Source of the DNA: Agromyces sp. S2-1-8 | GTDB taxonomy: Bacteria; Actinomycetota; Actinomycetes; Actinomycetales; Microbacteriaceae | Length of the DNA stretch: 64,000 nucleotides | Assembly (NCBI RefSeq): GCF_021129215.1 | Contig: NZ_JAJOLP010000001.1 | Location: 930,001 to 994,000, forward strand | Direction: 5' to 3' | Shown: positions 51,807-59,322 of the stretch, piece after piece | Numbering within the stretch: the stretch's first letter is position 1 | How the letters are laid out: each line of letters starts with the position of its first letter | Program-made: the position numbers and the translations under genes | The notes under the pieces: model-generated | What the model saw: the letters and a program-made list of their open reading frames with translations, nothing else | What the model was told of the DNA's origin: nothing | Databases searched by the model: none

Positions 51807-52643
51807 ATGACGACGACGACCGAACCACGCGTGCCGGAGGCATCCCCGTCTGCACCGTTGATCTCAGTGCGGGACCTCTCGGTCGCGTACGACGTGGCCC
51901 GCACCGGAAAGCGCCTCATCGCGATCGAGGGCGTCGACCTCGACGTGCACGAGGGCGAGTTCGTGACGGTGCTCGGGCCGTCGGGCTGCGGCAAGACGAC
52001 GTTCATGAACGTCGTCGCCGGGCTCGTGAAGCCGTCGACGGGCACCGTGCTCGTCGACGGCTCGCCCGTCACCGGGCCCGGGCCCGATCGCGCCGTCGTG
52101 TTCCAGGACTACGCGCTGCTGCCCTGGCGCACCGTCTTCGACAATGTGAAGTTCGGGCTCGAGATGCAGAAGGAGCTGCGCGGCGACGGCTGGCGCGACC
52201 GGGTGCAGGAGGCGATCGAGCTGGTCGGCCTCGCCGGCTTCGAGTCGTCGTACCCGCGCGAGCTGTCGGGCGGCATGCAGCAGCGCGTCGGGCTCGCCCG
52301 CGCGTTCGTCGCCGAGCCCCGCATCCTGCTCATGGACGAGCCGCTCGGCGCCGTCGACGCCCTCACCCGCGAGGTGATGCGCGACGAGATCGACAAGCTC
52401 ATCCAGAAGACCGGCAAGACCGTGCTCTTCATCACGCACTCGATCGAGGAGGCGATCCTGCTCGGCGATCGCATCGTGGTGTTCAAGAGCCATCCGGGTG
52501 CGATCAAGGAGGTCATCGAGACCGGGCTCGAGCGGCCGCGCTCGGAGCGCAGCGTGCAGCACGACCCGCGCTTCCTCGAACTGCGCGACCATCTCTGGGA
52601 CGCCCTGCAGGGCGAGGCGACGGCGGCGGCGGTCTCGAAATGA
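51807..52643 (+). CDS. NitT/TauT family ABC transporter ATP-binding protein
   Basis: 278 residues. Walker A GPSGCGKTT, Q-loop VFQDYALLPWRTVFDNVKFG (with the LLPW signature of nitrate/taurine/aliphatic sulfonate ATPases), signature ELSGGMQQRVGLARAF, Walker B ILLMDEPLGAVD, switch His FITHSIEEA. The ATG at 51807 follows GAGGAGGAG. It powers the importer formed by the two permeases overlapping downstream and, probably, the binding protein at 57672-58766. The ligand is unknown; this family carries sulfonates, nitrate, pyrimidine precursors and aromatic acids. Confidence 0.92.
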   Translation: MTTTTEPRVPEASPSAPLISVRDLSVAYDVARTGKRLIAIEGVDLDVHEGEFVTVLGPSGCGKTTFMNVVAGLVKPSTGTVLVDGSPVTGPGPDRAVVFQDYALLPWRTVFDNVKFGLEMQKELRGDGWRDRVQEAIELVGLAGFESSYPRELSGGMQQRVGLARAFVAEPRILLMDEPLGAVDALTREVMRDEIDKLIQKTGKTVLFITHSIEEAILLGDRIVVFKSHPGAIKEVIETGLERPRSERSVQHDPRFLELRDHLWDALQGEATAAAVSK

Positions 52644-53476
52644 GCGCCTTCCTCGCGAGCGGGCCGAACCTCGGCCGCGGTGGCGGCGTCGCGGCCTGGC
52701 TGGCGGGGCTGAGCCCGGCCGGCAAGGCGGGCGTGCTCGCGGCCGAGGTGGTCGTCATGCTGCTCGTCTGGCAGGTCGTCGTCGGCGTGCTCGGGTGGAT
52801 CAACCCGGTCTTCCTGCCGCCGCCGACCGCGATCTGGCAGGGCTTCGTGCAGCTCGTCGCGTCGGGCGTGCTGTGGCCGAACCTGCTCATCTCGTTGCAG
52901 GCGTGGCTCATCGGCTTCGTCATCGCCGCCGTGATCGCGATTCCGCTCGGCCTGCTCATGGGCACCTCGCTGCCGGTCGACCGGGTCGTCGGCCCGATCG
53001 CGTGGACGATCTACGCGACCCCGTCGATCGCCTACCAGCCGCTCGCGAAGGCGTGGTTCGGGTTCGGTATCGGGCCGGTCGTCTTCCTCGTGGCGATCAG
53101 CGCCTTGTTCCCGATCCTGCTGAACGTGGCGGCGGGCATGCGCACGACGAACGCCTCGATCATCAGGGCGGGGCGCGTCTACGGCGCGACCCGGATGCAG
53201 CTCTACCGGTCGGTGTACCTGCCGTCGACCGTGCCGTTCCTCTTCGCCGGCCTCCGGCAGGCGGTCGTGCTCGCGACGATCGGCATGGTCGTCGCCGAGC
53301 TGTCGGGCTCGGCGATCGGCATGGGAGCCCTCATCATCAAGTCGGTCAACACCTACCAGACCGGCCAGGCGTACGCGGCGATCGCCATCGTCATGCTGTG
53401 GAGCGTCGGGATGGCGCAGCTCGTGACCCTCGTCGAGCGATGGGTCGCCCCGTGGACGAGGAAGGGCCGGCGATGA
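52640..53476 (+). CDS. NitT/TauT family ABC permease 1
   Basis: 278 residues with six helices. INPVFLPPPTAIWQGFVQL is the usual periplasmic start, IPLGLLMGTSLPVDRVVGPIAWTIYATPSIAYQPLAKAWFGFGIGPVVFLVAISALFPILLNVAAGM contains the coupling (EAA-like) loop. It overlaps the ATPase and permease 2 genes by 4 nt. Two different permeases imply a heterodimeric channel. Confidence 0.9.
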   Translation: MSAFLASGPNLGRGGGVAAWLAGLSPAGKAGVLAAEVVVMLLVWQVVVGVLGWINPVFLPPPTAIWQGFVQLVASGVLWPNLLISLQAWLIGFVIAAVIAIPLGLLMGTSLPVDRVVGPIAWTIYATPSIAYQPLAKAWFGFGIGPVVFLVAISALFPILLNVAAGMRTTNASIIRAGRVYGATRMQLYRSVYLPSTVPFLFAGLRQAVVLATIGMVVAELSGSAIGMGALIIKSVNTYQTGQAYAAIAIVMLWSVGMAQLVTLVERWVAPWTRKGRR

Positions 53477-54312
53477 GCGTCACCAGCGCGACCGGAACCA
53501 TGCGCATCGTGCGGCCCCGCCGGGTCGTGCGCCGAGACGAGGCGAAGTGGACGTGGCTCCTCATCGGCGTGGTCGCGGCGATCCTGCTCGTCTGGGAGGC
53601 GGCGGTCAGCTGGCTGCACCTGGTGCCCGAGGCCTTCCTGCCGCCGCCCACGGCGGTCGCGGCATCCTTCGCGCAGCTGATGGTCGACCCCGCGTTCTGG
53701 CAGGCGTTCGCCTACAGCCTGACGAACGTCGTGATCGGGCTCGTGCTGGCGATCGTGGTCGGCGTGGTGGTCGGCCTCGCGGTCGGCTGGTCGGCGGCGC
53801 TGCGGTTCACGGTCGCGCCGTTCCTGTGGCTGCTGTACTCGACGCCGAAGGTGGCGCTCGCGCCGCTGTTCATCCTCGCGCTCGGGCTCGGCAGCGCGTC
53901 GAAGATCGCGCTCGTGTTCCTGCTGGCGGTGTTCCCGATCATCCTCAACACGATGGAGGGCGCCGTCACGGTCGGCGGCTCGCTCGTGAACGCCGGCCGC
54001 GTGTACGGGGTCAACGGCCTCGCGCTCGGCTGGAAGGTCATCTTCCCGGCGACCCTGCCGTACAGCCTGTCGGGCATCCAGCGCGGCGCGGCGCTCGCCT
54101 TCACTGGCGAGGTGCTGGGCGAGTTCCTCGGCGGTACCGGCGGACTCGGCCACATGCTCGAGTTCGCGGCGTACCAGTTCGAGATGGCCGAGGCGATCGC
54201 GCTCGTCATCGTGATGGTGATCATCGCGAACCTGACGCTGCTGCTCATCTCGACGCTGCGCCGCCGGCTCGCGCCCTGGTACGACGACCGCAAGATCGCG
54301 GGGGCGTCGTGA
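53473..54312 (+). CDS. NitT/TauT family ABC permease 2
   Basis: 279 residues with six helices; PEAFLPPPTAVAASFAQLM and APFLWLLYSTPKVALAPLFILALGLGSASKIALVFLLAVFPIILNTMEGA are the family landmarks, and GGTGGLGHMLEFAAYQFEMAEAIAL is the C-terminal coupling region. Last gene of the operon starting at 48279; a REP-like repeat and a terminator follow. Confidence 0.9.
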   Translation: MSVTSATGTMRIVRPRRVVRRDEAKWTWLLIGVVAAILLVWEAAVSWLHLVPEAFLPPPTAVAASFAQLMVDPAFWQAFAYSLTNVVIGLVLAIVVGVVVGLAVGWSAALRFTVAPFLWLLYSTPKVALAPLFILALGLGSASKIALVFLLAVFPIILNTMEGAVTVGGSLVNAGRVYGVNGLALGWKVIFPATLPYSLSGIQRGAALAFTGEVLGEFLGGTGGLGHMLEFAAYQFEMAEAIALVIVMVIIANLTLLLISTLRRRLAPWYDDRKIAGAS

Positions 54313-54328
54313 CGCTGTCGCCGCCGGT

Positions 54329-54386
54329 CGAGTAGGCGTCTTCCGCCGATCGAGCAGCGAAGGGGAGCGCATCGAGACCGCTCCAC
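54329..54386. repeat. REP-like sequence after the transporter operon
   Basis: GGTCGAGTAG, then GATCGAGCAGCGAAG and GCGCATCGAGACC, related to the repeat at 51691-51766 but imperfect and not a full dyad. Confidence 0.5.
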
Positions 54387-54395
54387 CCGCAGGCC

Positions 54396-54432
54396 GCCGG
54401 CCCCCGCCTCATGCGCGACGACGGGGGCCGGC
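54396..54432 (+). terminator. Terminator of the transporter operon
   Basis: GCCGGCCCCCG (54396-54406) pairs with CGGGGGCCGGC (54422-54432) over a 15-nt loop. The region 54433-54667 up to the next gene shows no coding signal I would trust. Confidence 0.7.
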
Positions 54433-54667
54433 TCTCGCGCGTCGGCCGCGGTGGCGGGCGGTGCAGATGCGGAGTGCAGAGCTTCGGGGGTGTGCGCGGC
54501 GTGCCGCCGCATGACACGCCGCCGGCGCAGCAGGACTTCCTGCGGTGGGCGCAGCACCTGCCGCGAACGCCGAGTTTGCGGTTTCGGCAAGCTTCGTTGC
54601 GCCGGCGGAGGGGAACTCGACACTGTGGATTCTCGTCCCCACGTTCCACTCGCTCCGAGAGGCACCC

Positions 54668-54916
54668 TTGAGCATCGAGACTCCTGCGTCCACCCCGAAG
54701 CCGCCCAGCCAGCACGAACTCGCGCTCATGATCTGGCTCGCGGTGACCCCCACCTTGCTCGTCATCAATCTCGCGCTGGGCCCAGTGCTCGCGGTGCTGC
54801 CGGTCGTGCCGCGAACGATCGTCGTCGTCACGATCGCCGTTCCGATCGTGATCTACGCGGTCATGCCCACCCTCCACAGGCTCCGTCGGAGGCTCCTCGC
54901 ACGCCGCACCGCCTAG
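54668..54916 (+). CDS. Small two-helix membrane protein
   Basis: 82 residues from TTG 54668 (MSIETPASTPKPPSQHELALM); GAGAGG lies 6 nt upstream, and the longer frame from 54545 is Ala-rich without homology-like features. Helices LALMIWLAVTPTLLVINLALGPVLAVLP and TIVVVTIAVPIVIYAVMPTLHRL with a basic end resemble the membrane tail of actinobacterial antibiotic-monooxygenase-domain proteins, here without that domain. Its stop codon overlaps the converging MerR gene by 4 nt. Confidence 0.6.
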   Translation: MSIETPASTPKPPSQHELALMIWLAVTPTLLVINLALGPVLAVLPVVPRTIVVVTIAVPIVIYAVMPTLHRLRRRLLARRTA

Positions 54917-55755
54917 GCCGCGCGGCCGGCGGTTCGCTCGCCCGCGCCGCCGGCCGGCGGTTCGGCGAGCGAGACGGGGACGGCGATGCTCATCACCTCG
55001 CCCGTCGCGCCGGTGGCGAAGGACGGCAGGTAGACCTCGCGGTTCGGGCCCTCGCGCTGCGGCCCGCAATGAGCGGTCAGGAAGTCGTGCACGCCGACCA
55101 GGAGCGCCTGATCGTCCGCGTGCACCTGGTCGAGGCTCACGAACACCTCGTCGTGCGCGGGGTCGAGCGTGATCTCCATCCCCTCCGGCGGTCGGATGGC
55201 TCCCTCGAACGGCGCGCACACTCGGAGGTCCGCGGGGTACGTCTCGGTGGCGCGAGACCGGAACTCGACGTACACCGGGCCGCCGAGCGGTGCGTCGGCC
55301 GCGGTGAGCGCAGCGAACACGCGGCCCGTCAGATCGCGGAGCACCGCACCCGTGTCGGCCAGCGAGGCCTCGCCCCGCACGCCGAGCACGGCCCGTTCGG
55401 GGATCGTGCGCCGTCGCACCTCGAGGCCGGCCGGGAGCGCGACCTCTCCCCGCAGCAGAGTCCGCACGTAGTCGAGCGCCTCGTCCGAACCGACCGCGTG
55501 TCGCCGATGCCGGTCGCGCATCGTGTCGAAGGCGGCGGCGGAATCGTCGGCATCGAGGACGGTCGCGACCTCGGCGAGCGACACGTCGAGGCTGCGAAGC
55601 AGCACCACCCGCCGCGCTCGCTCGACCTGATCCTCGGCGAAGATCCGCCGGTCGGCATCGTCGCGCCGTGAGACCAGCAGGCCGCGGTCCGCGTACAAGC
55701 GGATCGCCTTCTGCGATACCGAAGTGAGCCGTGCGATCTGGCCGGTCGTGAACAT
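54913..55755 (-). CDS. MerR family regulator with GyrI-like effector domain
   Basis: 280 residues. HTH: MFTTGQIARLTSVSQKAIRLYADRGLLVSRRDDADRRIFAEDQVERARRVVLLRSLDVSLAEVATVLD. A long second part (from ~125, VRRRTIPERAVLGVRGEASLADTG...VYVEFRSRATETYPADLRVCAPFEG...ITLDPAHDEVFVSLDQ) looks like the GyrI-like/AraC effector-binding domain of BmrR-type regulators of multidrug response. Start ATG at 55755. Not obviously tied to the GntR regulon. Confidence 0.87.
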   Translation of the reverse strand: MFTTGQIARLTSVSQKAIRLYADRGLLVSRRDDADRRIFAEDQVERARRVVLLRSLDVSLAEVATVLDADDSAAAFDTMRDRHRRHAVGSDEALDYVRTLLRGEVALPAGLEVRRRTIPERAVLGVRGEASLADTGAVLRDLTGRVFAALTAADAPLGGPVYVEFRSRATETYPADLRVCAPFEGAIRPPEGMEITLDPAHDEVFVSLDQVHADDQALLVGVHDFLTAHCGPQREGPNREVYLPSFATGATGEVMSIAVPVSLAEPPAGGAGERTAGRAA

Positions 55756-55922
55756 GGCTCCCACCGTACGAGCTGCCCCAGGGGAAGGCGCAACACCATC
55801 CGTGCGAAGCCCCGCCGCATGTGCGCGACGATGTGGCCGGCTTCTGGGCGCCGGACAGGGTCGCCTGGCCGAGCACCATGGTGCCGACCCGGCCACCCGC
55901 CAGGCTCCCGATCGACCTCTGC

Positions 55923-55951
55923 CAGTTCCGCCTCACGCTGAGGCGGAACTG
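55923..55951. other. Hairpins in the MerR/LuxR intergenic region
   Basis: CAGTTCCGCCTC (55923-55934) and GAGGCGGAACTG (55940-55951) form a perfect 12-bp stem with loop ACGCT. A second small hairpin with a TTCG loop follows (CCTCC-TTCG-GGAGG, 55978-55991). Both lie between divergent genes (gap 55756-56043), so they terminate neither; a small RNA or a degraded gene end is possible. Confidence 0.45.
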
Positions 55952-56043
55952 ACATTGCTCCTGTGGGCAATCGTCCTCCTCCTTCGGGAGGAAGGGCAGT
56001 CAACCGGCGCCTGAACGTCCAGCGAGCAGCGTAGCTTTGCGGC

Positions 56044-56883
56044 ATGCGTGCAATGGGTCGGGGCAGGTTCCTTCTGGAGATCGCGGTCGGGGGAGTCCTC
56101 GTCGCATGGTGGTTGCAGGTCGAGTGGCACAGTCTCAGCACGTCCGTGCCGCTCCGCTCCGACACGTTCACCGGATCGCCGTACGCGACGATCACCGTGA
56201 TCGGTCTGGGGCTGGTGTTCGCGTCGGCCCGATCGCGGCCCTGGGTCGCCGTTGCCGTGCTCGGCGTCATCCTCGTCTGCCAGTTGCTGTTCTGGCCGGC
56301 ACGGTTCAGTCAGACGGGATGGGTCGCGTATCTGATCCTGCTTCCCGTGCCCTACCTGCTCGCCGAGTCATCGCCGGTCCGTCATCGGCGCTGGCTCCTG
56401 GCGTCGGTGATCGCCGGAGCGCTCGCGGTGGCGGCGCTCCTCACACTCCCGAGCCTCTCGATGTCGGGGGTGTGGGGAACGATCAACGGAAAGCCGTGGG
56501 ATGCACCGCCGCTCTGGCCCGATATCGCCACCTGGACGGTCGTCTGCGTCGCCGCCGCGCTCGGGATGTGGGCGCTCGGATCGCGCAGCGCACGTGCGCG
56601 GCGGGAAGATTCGACGTCGGCATCGCCGCTCGTGAAGACGGCTCCAGCAGCGCCGTCGATCGCCCCGCCGGAAGGCCTCGATCTGCTCTCGCCTCGCGAG
56701 CGGGAGATCTTCGTCCTCGTCGCGGCCGGCATGACCAATGCGGAGATCGCACGGCGCGCCTTCATCGCCGAGACCACCGTGAAGAGTCATGTGAGCAGCA
56801 TCCTCGGCAAGATGGACGCGTCATCGCGGAGCGAGCTCATCGCTCTGGCGCACGCCGGCGGGCTCATCGGCACCGGTCGATAG
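56044..56883 (+). CDS. Membrane-embedded LuxR-type transcriptional regulator
   Basis: 279 residues. About five or six helices occupy residues 8-185 (FLLEIAVGGVLVAWWLQVEW; YATITVIGLGLVFASA; WVAVAVLGVILVCQLLFW; WVAYLILLPVPYLLA; WLLASVIAGALAVAALLTL; TWTVVCVAAALGMWALG). A roughly 35-residue linker follows, then a LuxR HTH (LDLLSPREREIFVLVAAGMTNAEIARRAFIAETTVKSHVSSILGKMDASSRSELIALA). The membrane part resembles the N-terminal domain of NarL-partner histidine kinases, but kinase and receiver domains are absent. It would bind DNA while in the membrane. Convergent with the GNAT gene. Confidence 0.82.
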   Translation: MRAMGRGRFLLEIAVGGVLVAWWLQVEWHSLSTSVPLRSDTFTGSPYATITVIGLGLVFASARSRPWVAVAVLGVILVCQLLFWPARFSQTGWVAYLILLPVPYLLAESSPVRHRRWLLASVIAGALAVAALLTLPSLSMSGVWGTINGKPWDAPPLWPDIATWTVVCVAAALGMWALGSRSARARREDSTSASPLVKTAPAAPSIAPPEGLDLLSPREREIFVLVAAGMTNAEIARRAFIAETTVKSHVSSILGKMDASSRSELIALAHAGGLIGTGR

Positions 56884-56904
56884 TGTGGGCGACCGGCGCC
56901 GATC

Positions 56905-57525
56905 TCAGCCCTGCGACCCCGTGCTCGCGATCCGCTGCACCAAGCCGGCCTTCACAGCCGGCCACTCGTCGGCGAGTACCGAGTACACAGCGGTGTCCCT
57001 CCACGTGCCGTCGGCCCGCCTCTGATCCCGACGGAGTGCGCCCTCGAATCGAGCGCCCAACCGTTCGATCGCGCCCCTGGAGCGGGCGTTCGCGCTGTCG
57101 GCCTGAATCCTCACTCGGCCGAAGCCTTGGTCGAACGCGAACCCCAGCACGAGCAGCTTCGTCGCAGCGTTGACCGCGGTGCCCCAGACCTCGGGGTCGA
57201 ACGCGGTGGCGCCGACGTGCGTCGACTCATTGCGGAGGTCGAACTCTCCCAGCCACGTTGCGCCGACGACCCGACCGGCTGGGTGTCCGGCCCCTCGCAC
57301 GGTCCACGCGACCGACGGCTGATCCTCGAGGTAGTACGACTCGATGAATCGCTCGAACGACGGCAGATCCCGCGGCAGCGCGGCGATCCCGCCGCCATAT
57401 CCGTTCGTGAAGACCTCCTTGCGCCCGATGGCATGGAACAGCTCGGGGATGTCGGCGTGCGTCATCGGCGCGAGGGAGACGACCGGTCCCTCGAGTGAGA
57501 CGGGGCGAGGCAGGACTGCGGTCAT
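56905..57525 (-). CDS. GNAT family N-acetyltransferase (RimJ/RimL-like)
   Basis: 206 residues. VVSLAPMTHADIPELFHAIGRKEVF, AWTVRGAGHPAGRVVGATWLGEFDLRNESTHVGATAFDPEVWGTAVNAATKLLVLGFAFDQGFGRVRIQADSANARSRGAIERLGARFEGALR is the RimJ/RimL-type pattern (W...T..NxxS...iekLGf..eG.lR). Probably acetylates a small amine or protein N-terminus. Start ATG 57525. Confidence 0.88.
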   Translation of the reverse strand: MTAVLPRPVSLEGPVVSLAPMTHADIPELFHAIGRKEVFTNGYGGGIAALPRDLPSFERFIESYYLEDQPSVAWTVRGAGHPAGRVVGATWLGEFDLRNESTHVGATAFDPEVWGTAVNAATKLLVLGFAFDQGFGRVRIQADSANARSRGAIERLGARFEGALRRDQRRADGTWRDTAVYSVLADEWPAVKAGLVQRIASTGSQG

Positions 57526-57584
57526 CCGACGAGTGTCGCATCGCGGTCCGCGCCCCCGGTCGACGTCGACGGCCCACCCGCGCG

Positions 57585-57624
57585 CGAGAGCCCCCGCCGT
57601 CATGCGCTGCGGCGGGGGCTCTCG
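57585..57624 (-). terminator. Terminator of the NMT1-type binding protein gene
   Basis: CGAGAGCCCCCGCCG (57585-57599) pairs perfectly with CGGCGGGGGCTCTCG (57610-57624), loop of 10 nt, 47 nt beyond the stop codon of the gene at 57672-58766. Confidence 0.8.
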
Positions 57625-57671
57625 GTGGAAGGTGCGAGTCGCGAGGTGGCGCGAGTCGCTGAGCGATCAGC

Positions 57672-58766
57672 TCACTTCGACACGTCGCCCGGGTAGACGA
57701 GGTCGGCCGGCCCCTCGTTGGTGAGGCCGAGCAGCTCCTGCGCCTTCAGCAGGTACACGAGCTGCGACTCGTCGAACTCGAGCGGCTGCAGGTTCTGCGT
57801 CTCGATCGTCGTGTCCCACGCCTCGGTGTCGAAGGAGAGGTTCGGGCACGCGAGGTGGCCGTCGAGCACCCAGGGGCTCTCCGAGTCGCGCAGGTCGGCG
57901 ACGTCGAAGTCGTTGGCCTCGTAGATGTCGAGCACGGAGTCGACGTTCTCGGGGAACTCGCCGGGCGCCGGCGCGGTCATGTAGTCGGTCGCCTTGATCG
58001 TCGCCCGCAGGAACCGCACGAGCGAGTTCGGGTTCTCGGCGGCCCAGCCGGTGCCCGCGACCTGCACGTCGTTGGCCCAGTTGCGCAGCGACTCGACGAT
58101 GATGTTCGCGCCGTGCTCCTCGAGCGCGGGACGGTCGTCGGCGTAGAACGGCTGCATCGAGATCTTGTCGTTCACGAAGAACTCGGTCCACGACTCGGAG
58201 CCGGGGCCGGGGTAGACCACCTCGGTCTGCACCGTGTCGAGGTCCCAGCCCTCCTCCTTCAGCACGCGCTTGCGCTGGAACTCGGCGGGGTCGCCGGGGG
58301 TGCCCGCGAGCACGATCGACGTACCGTCGAGGTCGTCGACCTTCGTCACGCCCTGCTGGGCGGCGAAGTCGAAGTTCTGCCGGCAGTAGTGGCCTCCGAC
58401 GAGGTCGACGCCGACCCCGCCGCGGATCGCCTCGATGACGGTGCCGGTCGACTCGACGCCGATGTCGGCGCTGCCCGACGCGACGGCCGCGGTGACGTTG
58501 TCGGCGGTGATGACCTCGACGTCGAGGCCCTCCTCCTCGTAGTAGCCGAGGTCGTTCGCGAGCACGTACATCGAGTACATCGTGATGTCGGGGAAGGGGA
58601 TGGCCACCGTGATCTCGGTGTCCTCGGCGGCACCGGGCTCGCCGTCGGCGAGTTCGACCGGGTCGGATGACGCGCCGGGGCCGGCGGCGGCGCAGCCCGC
58701 GAGCAGCGCCAGTGCTGCCAGGGCGGCGATCGCGGCGCGGCCGGATCGGGGGATGGATGTGCGCAT
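57672..58766 (-). CDS. NMT1/TauA-type substrate-binding lipoprotein
   Basis: 364 residues; lipobox LLAGC (Cys near 24) after a hydrophobic helix. ITVAIPFPDITMYSMYVLANDLGYYEEEGLDVEVITADNVTAAVASGSADIGVESTGTVIEAIRGG is the NMT1/THI5-like fold of nitrate/sulfonate/thiamine-precursor binding proteins. It is the likely receptor of the NitT/TauT importer 3.4 kb away (51807-54312): that operon has no binding protein of its own and both carry the same upstream dyad (58836-58850, 69 nt before this ATG). GGAGAG precedes the ATG at 58766. Ligand unknown. Confidence 0.88.
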   Translation of the reverse strand: MRTSIPRSGRAAIAALAALALLAGCAAAGPGASSDPVELADGEPGAAEDTEITVAIPFPDITMYSMYVLANDLGYYEEEGLDVEVITADNVTAAVASGSADIGVESTGTVIEAIRGGVGVDLVGGHYCRQNFDFAAQQGVTKVDDLDGTSIVLAGTPGDPAEFQRKRVLKEEGWDLDTVQTEVVYPGPGSESWTEFFVNDKISMQPFYADDRPALEEHGANIIVESLRNWANDVQVAGTGWAAENPNSLVRFLRATIKATDYMTAPAPGEFPENVDSVLDIYEANDFDVADLRDSESPWVLDGHLACPNLSFDTEAWDTTIETQNLQPLEFDESQLVYLLKAQELLGLTNEGPADLVYPGDVSK

Positions 58767-58835
58767 GACTCTCCATTTCTCAGTGGGATGCCTCGCGGCC
58801 GGCCCGGCGAGAAACGGAGGCCGCTCGCGAAGTTG

Positions 58836-58850
58836 TGGATACGGTATCCA
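58836..58850 (-). promoter_or_regulatory. GntR operator before the NMT1-type binding protein
   Basis: TGGATAC-G-GTATCCA, a perfect 7-1-7 dyad followed by AAAA, 69 nt upstream of the binding-protein ATG. It differs only in the central base from the site at 59264-59278. Confidence 0.75.
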
Positions 58851-58978
58851 AAAATGAGGGAACTGTCCATGGTCATCGCGAGACCACCGTTCGTCCGGTC
58901 CGAGCGAGGGGCGCACAGGTCGACCGCGTAGGGTTGCGCGCACGGGGCCGTTCGAGCTCCCGATCAAAGGTCGTCACC

Positions 58979-59119
58979 ATGTCCGGCAAGTCCCCCAAGA
59001 ATTCGTCATCGAAGACCGCAGCCACCCGCACGCTCAAGGAGAAGCGGGCCGACAAGAAGTCGAAGGCCGCCAGCCGTGCCGGAAGCGACATCAGCGACGT
59101 GACCTCGCGGAAGAAGTGA
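58979..59119 (+). CDS. Small Lys/Ser-rich basic protein
   Basis: 46 residues, MSGKSPKNSSSKTAATRTLK then EKRADKKSKAASRAGSDISD and VTSRKK; very basic and probably disordered. Similar tiny Lys-rich proteins are commonly annotated as hypothetical in Microbacteriaceae. It lies between the two perfect GntR sites but in a separate, unmarked transcription unit. No function assigned. Confidence 0.5.
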   Translation: MSGKSPKNSSSKTAATRTLKEKRADKKSKAASRAGSDISDVTSRKK

Positions 59120-59263
59120 GGTAACGGCGGGGTCAGGGCGGCGCGCCGGCGCGCGCCCTCGACCCCCGCCGACGAGCTCCGAGTCATCCGTGACTTCGGA
59201 GCCTGCTTCGGCGAGCATGGATCGATGCCGATCCTGTCCATCGCTGGACGGCGGTGGCCAGTT

Positions 59264-59278
59264 TGGATACCGTATCCA
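59264..59278 (+). promoter_or_regulatory. GntR operator before the dioxygenase operon
   Basis: TGGATAC-C-GTATCCA within GTTTGGATACCGTATCCAGA, 44 nt before the GTG of the dehydrogenase gene. Perfect 7-1-7 dyad. Confidence 0.75.
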
Positions 59279-59322
59279 GAAATGGGCCGAACGGCCCTCG
59301 AGCGCTCGACGAGGAGGCGACG

